This document shows, one piece after another, positions 16,712 to 24,704 of a stretch of 55,096 nucleotides of DNA. Below the pieces are notes generated by a model, which saw only the letters and a program-made list of their open reading frames with translations, ran no database searches and was not told where the DNA came from. This DNA is from Pseudoalteromonas sp. 0303. GTDB taxonomy: Bacteria; Pseudomonadota; Gammaproteobacteria; Enterobacterales; Alteromonadaceae. Position numbers and translations under genes: made by a program. The DNA lies in contig NZ_JABVXF010000011.1 in the NCBI RefSeq assembly GCF_013349995.1, positions 1 through 55,096 on the forward strand, in the 5' to 3' direction. The first letter of the stretch is position 1, and each line of letters opens with the position of its first letter.

Positions 16712-17166
16712 AATCAATTATCATAATCCTTTTTCTTTTAGTCTGCTCGTTCGCAATAGAAGCTGATGAATTACAAAAAGCTGCAGATGATGCCAAGATG
16801 GTGATGATGCAGAGAGAACTGGAACTAAAGCGATTAGGTAATCAATTTAAAAGTCTCAAAGTTCAAGTTCCTTTAAATCAAAAAGCTAAGCATGATTATA
16901 TGAGCTTCGGAAATGAAACATTACATTGTGCATCGGGTTTATTCCCTTGGCCGTTAAAAGACCCTAATGTAGAAAGAAAGGACTGCGTCTATAAACTCAA
17001 TATTGCTGATGACAAAGACATTAAAAAGCTTTATGCAACATTAGAGTTCATGAAGCGGGAAGGGTGGTCAATCGAAAAGCAGGAAGTTCATGAGCAACAT
17101 ATCATAAACGACACAAAAATACTCAATACGCAAAGAGTAAGGTTTACAAAAGTAACAAGCAACTAG
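16708..17166 (+). CDS. Secreted protein with an N-terminal coiled coil (152 aa)
   Basis: A signal peptide (MKSIIIILFLLVCSFAIEA) is followed by a charged helix of about 40 residues (ELQKAADDAKMVMMQREL) and a globular part with two cysteines (LHCASG, KDCVYK). The C-terminal part has a strand-rich pattern. It is the last gene of the operon, starting inside the HipA-like gene through an ATGA overlap. Probably periplasmic. Function unknown. Confidence 0.65.
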   Translation: MKSIIIILFLLVCSFAIEADELQKAADDAKMVMMQRELELKRLGNQFKSLKVQVPLNQKAKHDYMSFGNETLHCASGLFPWPLKDPNVERKDCVYKLNIADDKDIKKLYATLEFMKREGWSIEKQEVHEQHIINDTKILNTQRVRFTKVTSN

Positions 17167-17190
17167 AATATTAAACTTGACATTAAAAAC

Positions 17191-17240
17191 ACACTTAAAA
17201 ACAGGTTTTAAGGTGTATTACTCACAGAAATTGTGGATAA
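17191..17240. other. Intergenic hairpin and single DnaA-box match
   Basis: ACAC-TTAAAA (17191-17200) pairs with TTTTAAGGTGT (17206-17216) with one bulge and may end the seven-gene transcript. TGTGGATAA at 17232-17240 is an exact DnaA box on the minus strand. One box in 55 kb is expected by chance, and no replication gene lies nearby, so I do not call an origin. Confidence 0.3.
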
Positions 17241-17344
17241 CTAAGTGTTGAAACCTTGATCAAAAAAAATTTAATGTTTTTGTCGAGGTTAAATTAACAT
17301 ACTGGCTGATACTGAATTGCAGAAGTTAGATACAGGGACAGAAA

Positions 17345-18394
17345 ATGATTAAAATTAAAAACAATACTATTTTTCTTGCTATAGGTTTTGCACTGTTAGC
17401 AGGTTGTCAGTCGACACAAAGTCAGCTTGAAGCATCTAAAGGCATGGAGAGAAGTCCTTTACTCAACTATGCATATCCTTATGCTGATGAATTGATGGCG
17501 AGTCAAGAGCAGGCGCTTTTAGTTAAAGCAGATAAATTAAGAAACACTGAATTTGGAAAATTAGAAGGTGAAGAAATAGTAAGAGAGCTTGCTGATAAAG
17601 GTTTCCCTCATGCTGTTCTGTATCAACAAGCGCATATGACTCCAACACCTGATTCAGCAATGGGATGTATTTATAAAGCACAATTTAGTAAGAGTGGAGT
17701 AAAAAAGCCACTTTACAACCACTACGGCATTAACAAGTCTGATTCCATATTAATGCGCTATACGCTTGGCATTTATGCAAATGATTTTTGCCTAATAAAG
17801 AAAGTAATTCGAAAACAAGTGCCATATTCAAAAGCTTATATCCCTCCAATTGAAGGTATAGCACAAGGTGAGGGGGATCTTATTAATTTGGCGATGCAGA
17901 TGGCACTCAGCACCACCATGATGGACTATGGTTTTGATCCGGCCACAAGAAAAGAGGGTTTTATCTTCACGCTACCTTATATTGCCAGCTCTAATATTGA
18001 AGTGGATTATCAAAGCATGGTGATTGCTGATATAAATATCTATGAGCAACTATTAATTTCATTAAAAACACACTTGGAAACTTTACCATGGGCCACTTCG
18101 TGGGAGTTTTATTTAAGGGAAGGGTTGTGTAAAGGGGATGGCCTGACTAAGCCATCGAGCTGCACTGCTAAAGAGCTCGCTACAATCAATGAAATTAAAG
18201 AGGAGCTTTTGTTTAGTGACATACTTGTTAGTGTCCCGCTAATATTAATGCATACTAAGCAGCCGGTGGAATATGTTGAGCAGAAAATAGCCCAGTTAGA
18301 TGAGTTGGTTGAGATGGGGTATGATGACTATAAATTTAACCAGAAACTTGCAACATTAAAAGAGCAGTATAATAAATACAGAGCTATCCAATAA
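17345..18394 (+). CDS. Lipoprotein of unknown function (349 aa)
   Basis: The N-terminus has a lipoprotein signal with lipobox LLAGC, cysteine near residue 21, so the protein should be anchored to a membrane by lipid. The mature part is mainly helical, with cysteines at MGCIYK, DFCLIK, GLCKGD and SSCTAK. The early region (LADKGFPHAVLYQQAHM) resembles a tetratricopeptide-like helix pair, but no full repeat is clear. The gene stands alone with its own upstream region of 178 bases. A decayed lipoprotein gene follows. Confidence 0.7.
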   Translation: MIKIKNNTIFLAIGFALLAGCQSTQSQLEASKGMERSPLLNYAYPYADELMASQEQALLVKADKLRNTEFGKLEGEEIVRELADKGFPHAVLYQQAHMTPTPDSAMGCIYKAQFSKSGVKKPLYNHYGINKSDSILMRYTLGIYANDFCLIKKVIRKQVPYSKAYIPPIEGIAQGEGDLINLAMQMALSTTMMDYGFDPATRKEGFIFTLPYIASSNIEVDYQSMVIADINIYEQLLISLKTHLETLPWATSWEFYLREGLCKGDGLTKPSSCTAKELATINEIKEELLFSDILVSVPLILMHTKQPVEYVEQKIAQLDELVEMGYDDYKFNQKLATLKEQYNKYRAIQ

Positions 18395-18487
18395 ATTTAA
18401 CAAGTTGCCCTCTATATGCATCTTATTGCTAATTTGAAATATTAAACTAGCATTGTTAATTAAATGCTACAAAATGGAGTTGAAGCA

Positions 18488-19142
18488 GTGGAACTCAAAA
18501 TTATACCATCAATTCTTTTCTTAACCTTGGTAGGTTGTCATTCACCCTCTAATTAGCAAATTGGTGCTGATTCATCAAAGTCATTTACAATTAACAAAGC
18601 TGTGGCTAGTACAGTATTAACTCAGGAACAGGCCGATATGAAAAACCAGCAAACTTTAGAAGCTTCGATGTCAAAAGTTCTTAATTTTTTACTTACCGAG
18701 ACTTTCGGGGTACGAGGAAAAATCGGAAAGGTGTAGTAGAGTAATACTCTCCCACAAAAGGCAAGCGAGACGAGCTTACTGGTTGTCGATGCCGGGGTTA
18801 ATCGCAGGTTCCATAGCTGTTCCAATCCTAATAGCCGCTTCTGCAGCATCGAACTCCGCTTGGATAGCAGGTTTGGGTGTATGGGCTGGCGCAACTAATT
18901 TTGCTAGTCAAAACTAAAAAAAACCAGGGCTAATCGGCGCTTCTGTTGCTTCAACTAGAAATAAAATTGTAGAAAATGTAACGAAGCAAATTGAAATCGC
19001 AGCGAATAGTGACAATAGTTTTGAGATTAGAAGCGGAGCTTTAACGAAAGCTAGAGCAGCTTGTATCATGTATGAAATTGCAGTTCCCACTGTTGTCACG
19101 GAATGATTGGGTACTTTTAACTTTGCTGTAACTAAAGAATAA
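18488..19142 (+). pseudogene. Decayed lipoprotein gene
   Basis: A GTG with a GGAG site opens a lipoprotein signal (ILFLTLVGC). The frame then meets a TAG 18 codons in, continues as QIGADSSKSFTINKAV, meets another stop near 18738, and shifts frame. Later pieces in other frames look coding: a glycine/alanine-rich hydrophobic stretch around 18800-18915 (GSIAVPILIAASAASN) and NKIVENVTKQIEIAAN around 18960-19010, with a further in-frame TGA at 19103. Several stops and shifts show true decay and not one sequencing error. Confidence 0.7.
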
Positions 19143-19171
19143 GTCCGATACTAACCAGTATCGGACTTATT
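19138..19171 (+). terminator. Long perfect hairpin after the lipoprotein pseudogene
   Basis: A 15-base perfect stem (19138-19152 with 19157-19171) closes on an AACC loop. It includes the last codons of the pseudogene. A U-run is absent, so it may stabilise RNA ends or bind protein instead of ending transcription by itself. Confidence 0.55.
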
Positions 19172-19342
19172 AGAGTTGAGTTAGTAAAATAGTGCTCTTC
19201 AACCCACGTATAACAACAATTATTGAGCAAAAATGCAGTAATGTTCCGTGTTTTTTGATTGTATTTTGAACGCTTTTTGTTGTTAGTAAAATACTGATCT
19301 ACCCGCTTTGTATCTGTGACTATTATCGCTATTTAAATTTCA

Positions 19343-19354
19343 AAATATTCACTT
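19343..19354 (+). promoter_or_regulatory. Copy 3 of the AAATATTCACTT motif
   Basis: It lies in the geneless stretch 19143-19765. No ATG-started gene follows within 100 bases; a strong terminator does (19437-19464), so this copy could drive a small RNA. Confidence 0.45.
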
Positions 19355-19384
19355 TTCAGTATTAAAGTGCATATCTTCTAAGTA

Positions 19385-19464
19385 AAATTGTATTGCAGAG
19401 TTTGAACTGCAGAACATAAGTTAAACCTTTAAGACCAAAAGGGTAATCTCATTACCCTTTTTTT
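19385..19464 (+). ncRNA. Candidate small RNA 1
   Basis: The segment between motif copy 3 and the terminator at 19437-19464 has no reading frame of note. It contains CTGCAGA/TTGCAGAG repeats flanking a possible small hairpin (TGCAGAGTTTGAACTGCA). The start point is a guess of 30 bases past the motif. Evidence is layout only: promoter-like motif, no gene, strong terminator. Confidence 0.3.
19437..19464 (+). terminator. Rho-independent terminator
   Basis: AAAAGGGTAAT pairs with ATTACCCTTTT around a CTC loop and ends in a run of seven T. It could also work on the minus strand because of the A-run in front. Confidence 0.8.
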
Positions 19465-19559
19465 CCATAAAACATATACTTAAAATGAATTGGTTACGTA
19501 TATTTTCAAAAATATGCACCTTTTTGTGTATTTTAATTTTTTCTAGCTTTATTCTTATT

Positions 19560-19636
19560 TTTGTAGCGATTTCTAGCTACAAATTGCAAATTGTTCCTCC
19601 TAAAGTATTGCCGCCCCTTCAGGGGCGGCTTTTTTA
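19560..19636 (+). ncRNA. Candidate small RNA 2 with a UCCUCC segment
   Basis: TTTGTAGC (19560-19567) pairs with GCTACAAA (19576-19583). A single-stranded stretch with TTGTTCCTCC follows, then a strong terminator hairpin at 19610-19629 with six T. A weak promoter may lie at TTGTGT (19524-19529) and TTTATT (19548-19553). Stem, unpaired anti-Shine-Dalgarno-like segment, stem and U-run is the build of many trans-acting bacterial small RNAs. Alternatively it is the leader or attenuator of the 151-aa membrane gene 130 bases downstream. Confidence 0.45.
19610..19635 (+). terminator. Strong rho-independent terminator
   Basis: GCCGCCCC pairs with GGGGCGGC around TTCA, followed by TTTTTT. It has by far the highest G+C content in its surroundings. 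No gene ends before it. Confidence 0.85.
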
Positions 19637-19765
19637 GTATTACACCCAAAACAAAAAACTTGCACCCACTGATCAGATAAAATAAAAAACTTAAATCGCG
19701 TTGAAAATATCGAAAAATGATATAATAAGTGTGTAAAAGGAAATTTCATCACATGGAGAGTTGAT

Positions 19766-20221
19766 ATGGAACGTATTTTAGACTTTTTAGTACTTATAAT
19801 CCCTACACTAACATTGCACCAATCTTCAGGCTCTTTTGCGGTAGATGCATTGCAATATGAGCACACGATAAAACTAATTGGGCTCTTGTTAGCCACAACG
19901 AGTTATTTTTCCATTTTTTATTTATATAAACATGCCGCATACATGTACCCTGCTAATGAGATTGACAGAGCATTATATTTTTCGGGTAAGAAGCCGGAAA
20001 GATACAAAGTGTATGGTTTAATTTGGCTTGGCGTTCTTTACCTCAGTATCACTATTACTCACAACCTATATACGTCAGGCAAGAACCAAGTGTTGCTTGA
20101 AAATACAAAACAAGCTCAAGTAGCACAAACTATAAAAGATCGTCGACTTCTGGAACAGCAGGCCAAAATAAATTTAAGACTAACAGAGCTGGAAAAGGCC
20201 CTTGCAAAGCCAGAAAACTAG
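19766..20221 (+). CDS. Membrane protein with a C-terminal coiled coil (151 aa)
   Basis: A GGAG site precedes the ATG. Hydrophobic segments lie at about residues 5-18, 33-53 and 84-101. The last 45 residues are a charged helix (TIKDRRLLEQQAKINLRLTELEKAL) that should form a cytoplasmic coiled coil. The gene follows the tandem hairpin region. Function unknown. Confidence 0.65.
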   Translation: MERILDFLVLIIPTLTLHQSSGSFAVDALQYEHTIKLIGLLLATTSYFSIFYLYKHAAYMYPANEIDRALYFSGKKPERYKVYGLIWLGVLYLSITITHNLYTSGKNQVLLENTKQAQVAQTIKDRRLLEQQAKINLRLTELEKALAKPEN

Positions 20222-20239
20222 TTTATATTTTATTTAAAT

Positions 20240-20277
20240 CTATTACGCATGATAATTTCACTTATCTTGCGTAATAG
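20240..20277. repeat. Inverted repeat between the membrane and RHH genes
   Basis: CTATTACGCA (20240-20249) is repeated inverted as TGCGTAATAG (20268-20277) with an 18-base centre. It could be a weak terminator for the 151-aa gene or a binding site for the downstream regulator or recombinase. Confidence 0.5.
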
Positions 20278-20302
20278 ACATTTATGTGATTTTTGTTTAA
20301 AG

Positions 20303-20316
20303 TGTCTTATAAGACA
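20303..20316. promoter_or_regulatory. Perfect 14-base palindrome, probable operator
   Basis: TGTCTTATAAGACA is a perfect palindrome 31 bases before the RHH gene start. Ribbon-helix-helix repressors commonly bind such short palindromes at their own promoters, so autoregulation of the RHH-recombinase pair is likely. Confidence 0.55.
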
Positions 20317-20346
20317 TTTTCATAAAGTTTAACTGTAGGTCTAATT

Positions 20347-20565
20347 GTGGCGGATAATTCAAAACTGAGACAAGAGCAAAAACGACAATCCCGACTTCGA
20401 AATAAAAAAACGACGATTCAAATTAATACTGATAACAAAGATAAAATCAAAAGAATACAAGCTGAACTTGGCTTTGCTTCAATTGATGAGACTATTGATG
20501 AAATAGTCAGCGAATATAATTACGTACAGCAAAATCGCGAAGGCAACAAAAATGATAGTGACTAG
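20347..20565 (+). CDS. Ribbon-helix-helix-like DNA-binding protein (72 aa)
   Basis: Starts at a GTG. After a very basic N-terminus (KLRQEQKRQSRLRNKK) comes a strand TTIQIN, then helices NKDKIKRIQAEL and SIDETIDEIVSEY, which is the strand-helix-helix order of RHH proteins. It overlaps the recombinase gene by 14 bases and is therefore coupled to it. Inference: a repressor of the pair, or an accessory factor that acts with the recombinase at its sites. Confidence 0.6.
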   Translation: MADNSKLRQEQKRQSRLRNKKTTIQINTDNKDKIKRIQAELGFASIDETIDEIVSEYNYVQQNREGNKNDSD

Positions 20566-21589
20566 TCAATCAAATGAGTTACTTCTCCGCACCGGTAAAA
20601 CTGAAAGCTTAGAAAAGTATTTCAATGATATTTTTAAACGACTACCTAAAAATACACAAAGAGCATTCAATTCGACGTTTAGAAGTTATGCATTTTTCTG
20701 TAATGTGAACAATTTAGTTAGCTTTTCTGAAGCGATGTCAGTCACAGAAGAAAGCGTTAAAAAGTACGTCACATCAATGTGTGAGTCACAGTTGTCCTTT
20801 AAAACTGTAAAAACACGAATATCGATATTATCCAAACTAATCGCACTGGCAGAACTGAAAAACCCAATCAAAGAGTCTGAGTATTTAAAGGATTTCATAC
20901 GTTTAGAACTTCAAGAGTTCGATATTTATAACCGAGCAAAGCAAGCTCCTGCGCTAAGACTTGAAGATCTAGAAAAAATCAATAGTACCGTTATACCTGA
21001 AAACTTATTAGATATTCGTGATTTAGCATTAGTAAATGTAATGTTCGATGGATTATTGCGAGCTGATGATGCCGCAAGGGTGCAAATTAAGCATATTGAT
21101 TTTAAGCAAAATCGCCTACTTGTTGAAAAATCAAAAAATGACCAGGCCGGTGCTGGCTCATATCGGTATATCTCAGATATTAGCTTGTCTTACATATCTG
21201 ACTACTTAACTGAAGCCAATGAAGGAAAGTTGGAAGGTGATCCACGTTCGATAAGAAAAGGTATTTTGTTTCGCGCAACCTCTCCGAAAGGCACTTCATT
21301 AAGAGATTACGATGAGAGTGTCACACGGACTGGTTTAATGACAAAGCTTAACTACACTACTATATATAGAGCTATTAAAAGAATAGCTCAAAAGGCTGAG
21401 CTTGATTTTGATATTAGCGGCCACAGTATGAGGGTTGGGGGAGCAGTTTCGTTAGCCGAAGATGGTCAAAGTCTTGTAGATATCAAAAATGCCGGTGGCT
21501 GGAAATCTGATACACAACCAGCCCGTTATATTGAACAAGCGCGAATAGAAAATGGGATGTCAGTGTTAGCGCGAAAAAGAGGACGGTAA
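20552..21589 (+). CDS. Tyrosine site-specific recombinase (345 aa)
   Basis: The N-terminal half looks like a core-binding helical domain (residues 15-115). The catalytic domain has the first arginine in LLRADDAA near residue 168, HSMRVGG (H-x-x-R) near 291-294, GGWKSD near 312, and the nucleophile tyrosine in ARYIEQAR near 326. All expected active-site boxes are present. Such enzymes cut and join DNA at short sites, for integration, excision or dimer resolution. An AAGG site and overlap with the RHH gene support the start. Attachment sites are not recognisable here. It may move this element or resolve its multimers. Confidence 0.9.
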   Translation: MIVTSQSNELLLRTGKTESLEKYFNDIFKRLPKNTQRAFNSTFRSYAFFCNVNNLVSFSEAMSVTEESVKKYVTSMCESQLSFKTVKTRISILSKLIALAELKNPIKESEYLKDFIRLELQEFDIYNRAKQAPALRLEDLEKINSTVIPENLLDIRDLALVNVMFDGLLRADDAARVQIKHIDFKQNRLLVEKSKNDQAGAGSYRYISDISLSYISDYLTEANEGKLEGDPRSIRKGILFRATSPKGTSLRDYDESVTRTGLMTKLNYTTIYRAIKRIAQKAELDFDISGHSMRVGGAVSLAEDGQSLVDIKNAGGWKSDTQPARYIEQARIENGMSVLARKRGR

Positions 21590-21766
21590 TCCCATGCACC
21601 GATGGGAAGGTTCTCTTTTGATATTTGTTTCAAATGGAGTACACCCCAACCTTCTAATTTATATGGCAACGAGACTTTTGGATACATTACTAAAGGTATG
21701 ACAATATACAATTGATTAATATAGCAAGTTAACGCTAGAACAAGTTTAATAGCTTAAGGATAAACA

Positions 21767-23341
21767 TTGCTAGAATTCGGTATTAAAAAAAGCACAGATA
21801 AATTCGTACATGTAAACTCGGTTCCCAACGGAATAAAATGTGGGTGCATTTGCCCAGAGTGCGAAGATGACTTAATCGCCAAAAATAATTGTAAAGATAA
21901 AAGTAACCATTTCGCACATGTGAATTTAGTTGAAGGTCGAGCTTGTTTAATGACACAGCTTCATCTTGCAGCTCAAAACTACTTTTTAAATATTGCTAAA
22001 TTTAATCTTCCAAAAGTGTTATTGACTTACGATGGAAGAGTCCTAACCGCCCCCAGTAAAACAATTAACATCACGAGTTCAAAGTTAGAGGCACCATTTG
22101 GTAAGTTTCGGGCGGATGTATTACTTGAAACAGATATTGGGCAGATTGTCATAGAAATTTCTGTGACTCATGAGTCAGAAAAGCCCAAAATCAAGTATTA
22201 CAAAGAGAATGAAATTCCGTCATTGGAATACGACTTAGCTAGACTAAAATCACTCGAAGTTAAATCAGTCGTTGACTTGTTGAGTAAAAATCAAGCCCCT
22301 TCCAAGTGGCATTACGCTTGGTGTGAAAAGCAATTAATACATGACCACATTGAAAACAAGCGATTAGAAGAATTAGCTGAACTCAAACGCAGAAGAGAAA
22401 GCGCAAAAAAATCTGCACGGAAATACATCAGCAGCAAATCTGTATTGCTGCCTACAATTAACGAAATAATGAAATACTCAATAGGTGAAATAGATTATGA
22501 AGAGGAAGTACAAGTTTTTACTCAAAAGAACATCGTAGTTGATGAAATAACTATTTTTAGTGAAAGCGATGACCACCTAATACTCAAATGCATTAAACAA
22601 TCTACATTAAATGCTAGTCACACCCTTTACATAGCGTACCCTTACACCGTATCACTGCCTGAGCCTATTAAATCCATAAGTGGTAGCGTTATAGTAAGAC
22701 AACCATCTATCGCGAAAGGAAAACGAGCCACTTGGTACTGGCACAAGTCTCCACAATTAGAAGAAAAGAGGAGAGCGGCATTAGAATTGTTCAAAGAGAG
22801 ATGTAATGAAAACTCAAAGAGGCAAAAGTCTACTGAGTTGGCCGAACCTTATATAATTTCACTGTCTAAAGAATACGCTCATGGTCAAGACTCATACTTC
22901 AAAACAGGCTATGGCAATTGGAAGCAGTGGTTAATTAAAAAAGGCTTGTTTACTCCCCAAAAGGACAAGAAAAACCCGAGCTACCCCCACATACTTAAAT
23001 ACTATAAAATACACCCAAACTTGTGGATGTTCGATGAATGGTATGTACTTGTTATTAGTGTAATCGCTGAAATTGTAGATAATATTCCATTACATACCAG
23101 AATTGTTACCTCTGATATTTTTAAACAAACTGCTATGTACTTTGGGCTACGGAACGAATTCATGACCTTCGAAAAAGAGGTTTCACCCCGTTTTTTAAAG
23201 GTTAGCTCTTCATCTTTGATAATAAGAAGTGCCGTTATATCATCGGTGCTGGATATATTTGAGTCTGAAATGAAGGTAAATAGAGATTCTAACGGTTATG
23301 TGAGAATCGGCTCATTGCTTGAATCAGTGAGACCTAAATAA
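21767..23341 (+). CDS. CoiA-like protein with zinc finger and PD-(D/E)XK-type nuclease fold (524 aa)
   Basis: A TTG start is read from an AAGGA site eight bases upstream; no ATG fits. Residues 26-55 hold a metal-binding set (CGCICPECE ... NHFAHVN), followed by a helix with TQLHLAAQNYF and FRADVLLETDIGQIVIEISVTHE around residues 112-135, the D and E-x-x pattern of a restriction-like nuclease. This arrangement is the one in CoiA, a competence-associated protein of firmicutes; relatives occur widely on mobile elements. Residues 200-225 are a charged helix. The C-terminal 300 residues are unassigned. It lies 178 bases after the recombinase. Confidence 0.7.
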   Translation: MLEFGIKKSTDKFVHVNSVPNGIKCGCICPECEDDLIAKNNCKDKSNHFAHVNLVEGRACLMTQLHLAAQNYFLNIAKFNLPKVLLTYDGRVLTAPSKTINITSSKLEAPFGKFRADVLLETDIGQIVIEISVTHESEKPKIKYYKENEIPSLEYDLARLKSLEVKSVVDLLSKNQAPSKWHYAWCEKQLIHDHIENKRLEELAELKRRRESAKKSARKYISSKSVLLPTINEIMKYSIGEIDYEEEVQVFTQKNIVVDEITIFSESDDHLILKCIKQSTLNASHTLYIAYPYTVSLPEPIKSISGSVIVRQPSIAKGKRATWYWHKSPQLEEKRRAALELFKERCNENSKRQKSTELAEPYIISLSKEYAHGQDSYFKTGYGNWKQWLIKKGLFTPQKDKKNPSYPHILKYYKIHPNLWMFDEWYVLVISVIAEIVDNIPLHTRIVTSDIFKQTAMYFGLRNEFMTFEKEVSPRFLKVSSSSLIIRSAVISSVLDIFESEMKVNRDSNGYVRIGSLLESVRPK

Positions 23342-23378
23342 GTTTGTTCTGCGTGACTAATTCAGGATACTTTTCTAC

Positions 23379-23459
23379 GGGTGAATAAACAAGATTCACC
23401 CTCACTATAAAGTATCCAACCTTGGGGTGATCGTTTCACCCCTTTATTGCAGGGCTACA
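23379..23459. repeat. Intergenic structured element A
   Basis: GGGTGAA (23379) pairs with TTCACCC (23395), ATAAAGTATC lies at 23407, GGGGTGA (23424) pairs with TCACCCC (23436), and then comes CTTTATTGCAGGGCTACA (23442-23459). The same boxes in the same order are found at 27545-27798 (element B). The stretch 23342-23743 has no gene; a further CTTATAAAGTAT lies near 23625. Confidence 0.6.
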
Positions 23460-23743
23460 CTTTCTTATGAACCCTTTCCAATGCTCTACTGGTAACAGAA
23501 CACCATTAGCTATAGGTGAAATCGATTTTTCAGTTGTGAAATCAATTGAGTATGAAACTCCATTATTGAGGTCTAACTTAGGTGAATTGACTGAATACGA
23601 CTTGTAGTTGGCTTCATCATGACACTTATAAAGTATTACTCATATTTCTGACATAATATTTATATACATATAAAAAATTAATTTTATCTTTTTTTGTTAA
23701 CTTGGTGTAATATATATACCACCAACATATATGGGCATGACTT

Positions 23744-24121
23744 ATGACAACGAATTCAAAAACTTTATTCTCCATTGATGCCATGTTTTCATGTTCAGGC
23801 AACGAGATATCAGTGGTTCTAACTGTTCAAAATAATTTAACTGACTTTTCTCAAGATGAACAACGCATTCTTGTAGAGTTCATGCTATCCCACTATGAAT
23901 CTATTCCTGTTTTGAACATGGAACCATCCACCTCAATAGTTAGTGAAGAATTAAATGGTAAGTCCATAAGAATTGAGCTAACAAATGGAAATGATGGTTT
24001 TGAGCTCGATATAAACGGCCATGAACTAGTGATGCAGGGTGAGCACAAAGCTAATTGCGCACAAGCACTACACAAAGCGTTGCTTGATTTAGAAAGTCAA
24101 TTTATAAATCTAGCTTCATAA
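23744..24121 (+). CDS. Hypothetical protein (125 aa)
   Basis: The product is soluble and mixed alpha/beta (MTTNSKTLFSIDAMF), with a beta-rich centre (KSIRIELTNGNDGFELDINGHEL). The ribosome site is poor. Its end overlaps by 20 bases with a convergent gene. It lies within the segment between elements A and B. Function unknown. Confidence 0.6.
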   Translation: MTTNSKTLFSIDAMFSCSGNEISVVLTVQNNLTDFSQDEQRILVEFMLSHYESIPVLNMEPSTSIVSEELNGKSIRIELTNGNDGFELDINGHELVMQGEHKANCAQALHKALLDLESQFINLAS

Positions 24122-24551
24122 GCTTATCAGTATTCGCCCTGCTATCGAATGCATAGACGGGGCTTACTTCTCTCTTTGATTCATCGAATCCTCCCAACCA
24201 TTGCTCTAATAATTGCACCCCATTTTCATAAGCACCACGTAAACCAGGTATGTTTTTAGCACTTAAAATAAGCGACTGTTTTACTGTTTCATAAAATTTA
24301 TATACATCACGAAGCTGATCTGACAGCTGAACGTAAAAAATTTTACCCTCATGCTTTATACTAAATTCCATTTCGCAAATTATTCTAGTATCAGCCTCAA
24401 GGGTTCTGTGACCCGTATTAATGTGCAACCACGTAACACCTAGAAAAGTTGATTCTTTCATTATGTTCTCAAGTACATCCACACAGACACCATTAATAAT
24501 ATTATGAAACTTAGCTTCAAGATTCGGTAGGTCTATAAAGCTGTAAGCCAT
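24102..24551 (-). CDS. Hypothetical protein (149 aa)
   Basis: The ATG at 24551 (MAYSFIDLPN) is preferred to a TTG four codons upstream; neither has a clear ribosome site. The product is soluble, with a beta-rich middle and a helical end (ENGVQLLEQWLGGFDE). It is convergent with the 125-aa gene and divergent from the 338-aa gene. Function unknown. Confidence 0.55.
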   Translation of the reverse strand: MAYSFIDLPNLEAKFHNIINGVCVDVLENIMKESTFLGVTWLHINTGHRTLEADTRIICEMEFSIKHEGKIFYVQLSDQLRDVYKFYETVKQSLILSAKNIPGLRGAYENGVQLLEQWLGGFDESKREVSPVYAFDSRANTDKLMKLDL

Positions 24552-24623
24552 TAAATTAGCCAAAATTTGAAGTTTTCAGAATTTTATATAAAGTTGGTGG
24601 CATAACCCTAACCCTAAATTGCT

Positions 24624-24635
24624 AAATATTCACTT
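24624..24635 (+). promoter_or_regulatory. Copy 4 of the AAATATTCACTT motif
   Basis: It lies 70 bases before the ATG of the 338-aa gene and directly abuts the TTGACT box of that gene's promoter. The surrounding 25 bases match copy 2 exactly. Confidence 0.5.
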
Positions 24636-24637
24636 TT

Positions 24638-24669
24638 TTGACTTCGTAATGATGCTAAAGAATTATAAT
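24638..24669 (+). promoter_or_regulatory. Promoter of the 338-aa gene
   Basis: TTGACT at 24638-24643 and AATTAT at 24661-24666 (17-base spacer) or TATAAT at 24664-24669 (20-base spacer) resemble sigma-70 boxes. Confidence 0.5.
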
Positions 24670-24704
24670 GCTGGTTCACCATACTGAATTTAAGAGAGAG
24701 TTAG

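Noticed and set aside
17232..17240. A replication origin, suggested by an exact DnaA box in A+T-rich DNA
   Set aside because: One box is within chance expectation. No iterons or initiator gene are next to it.
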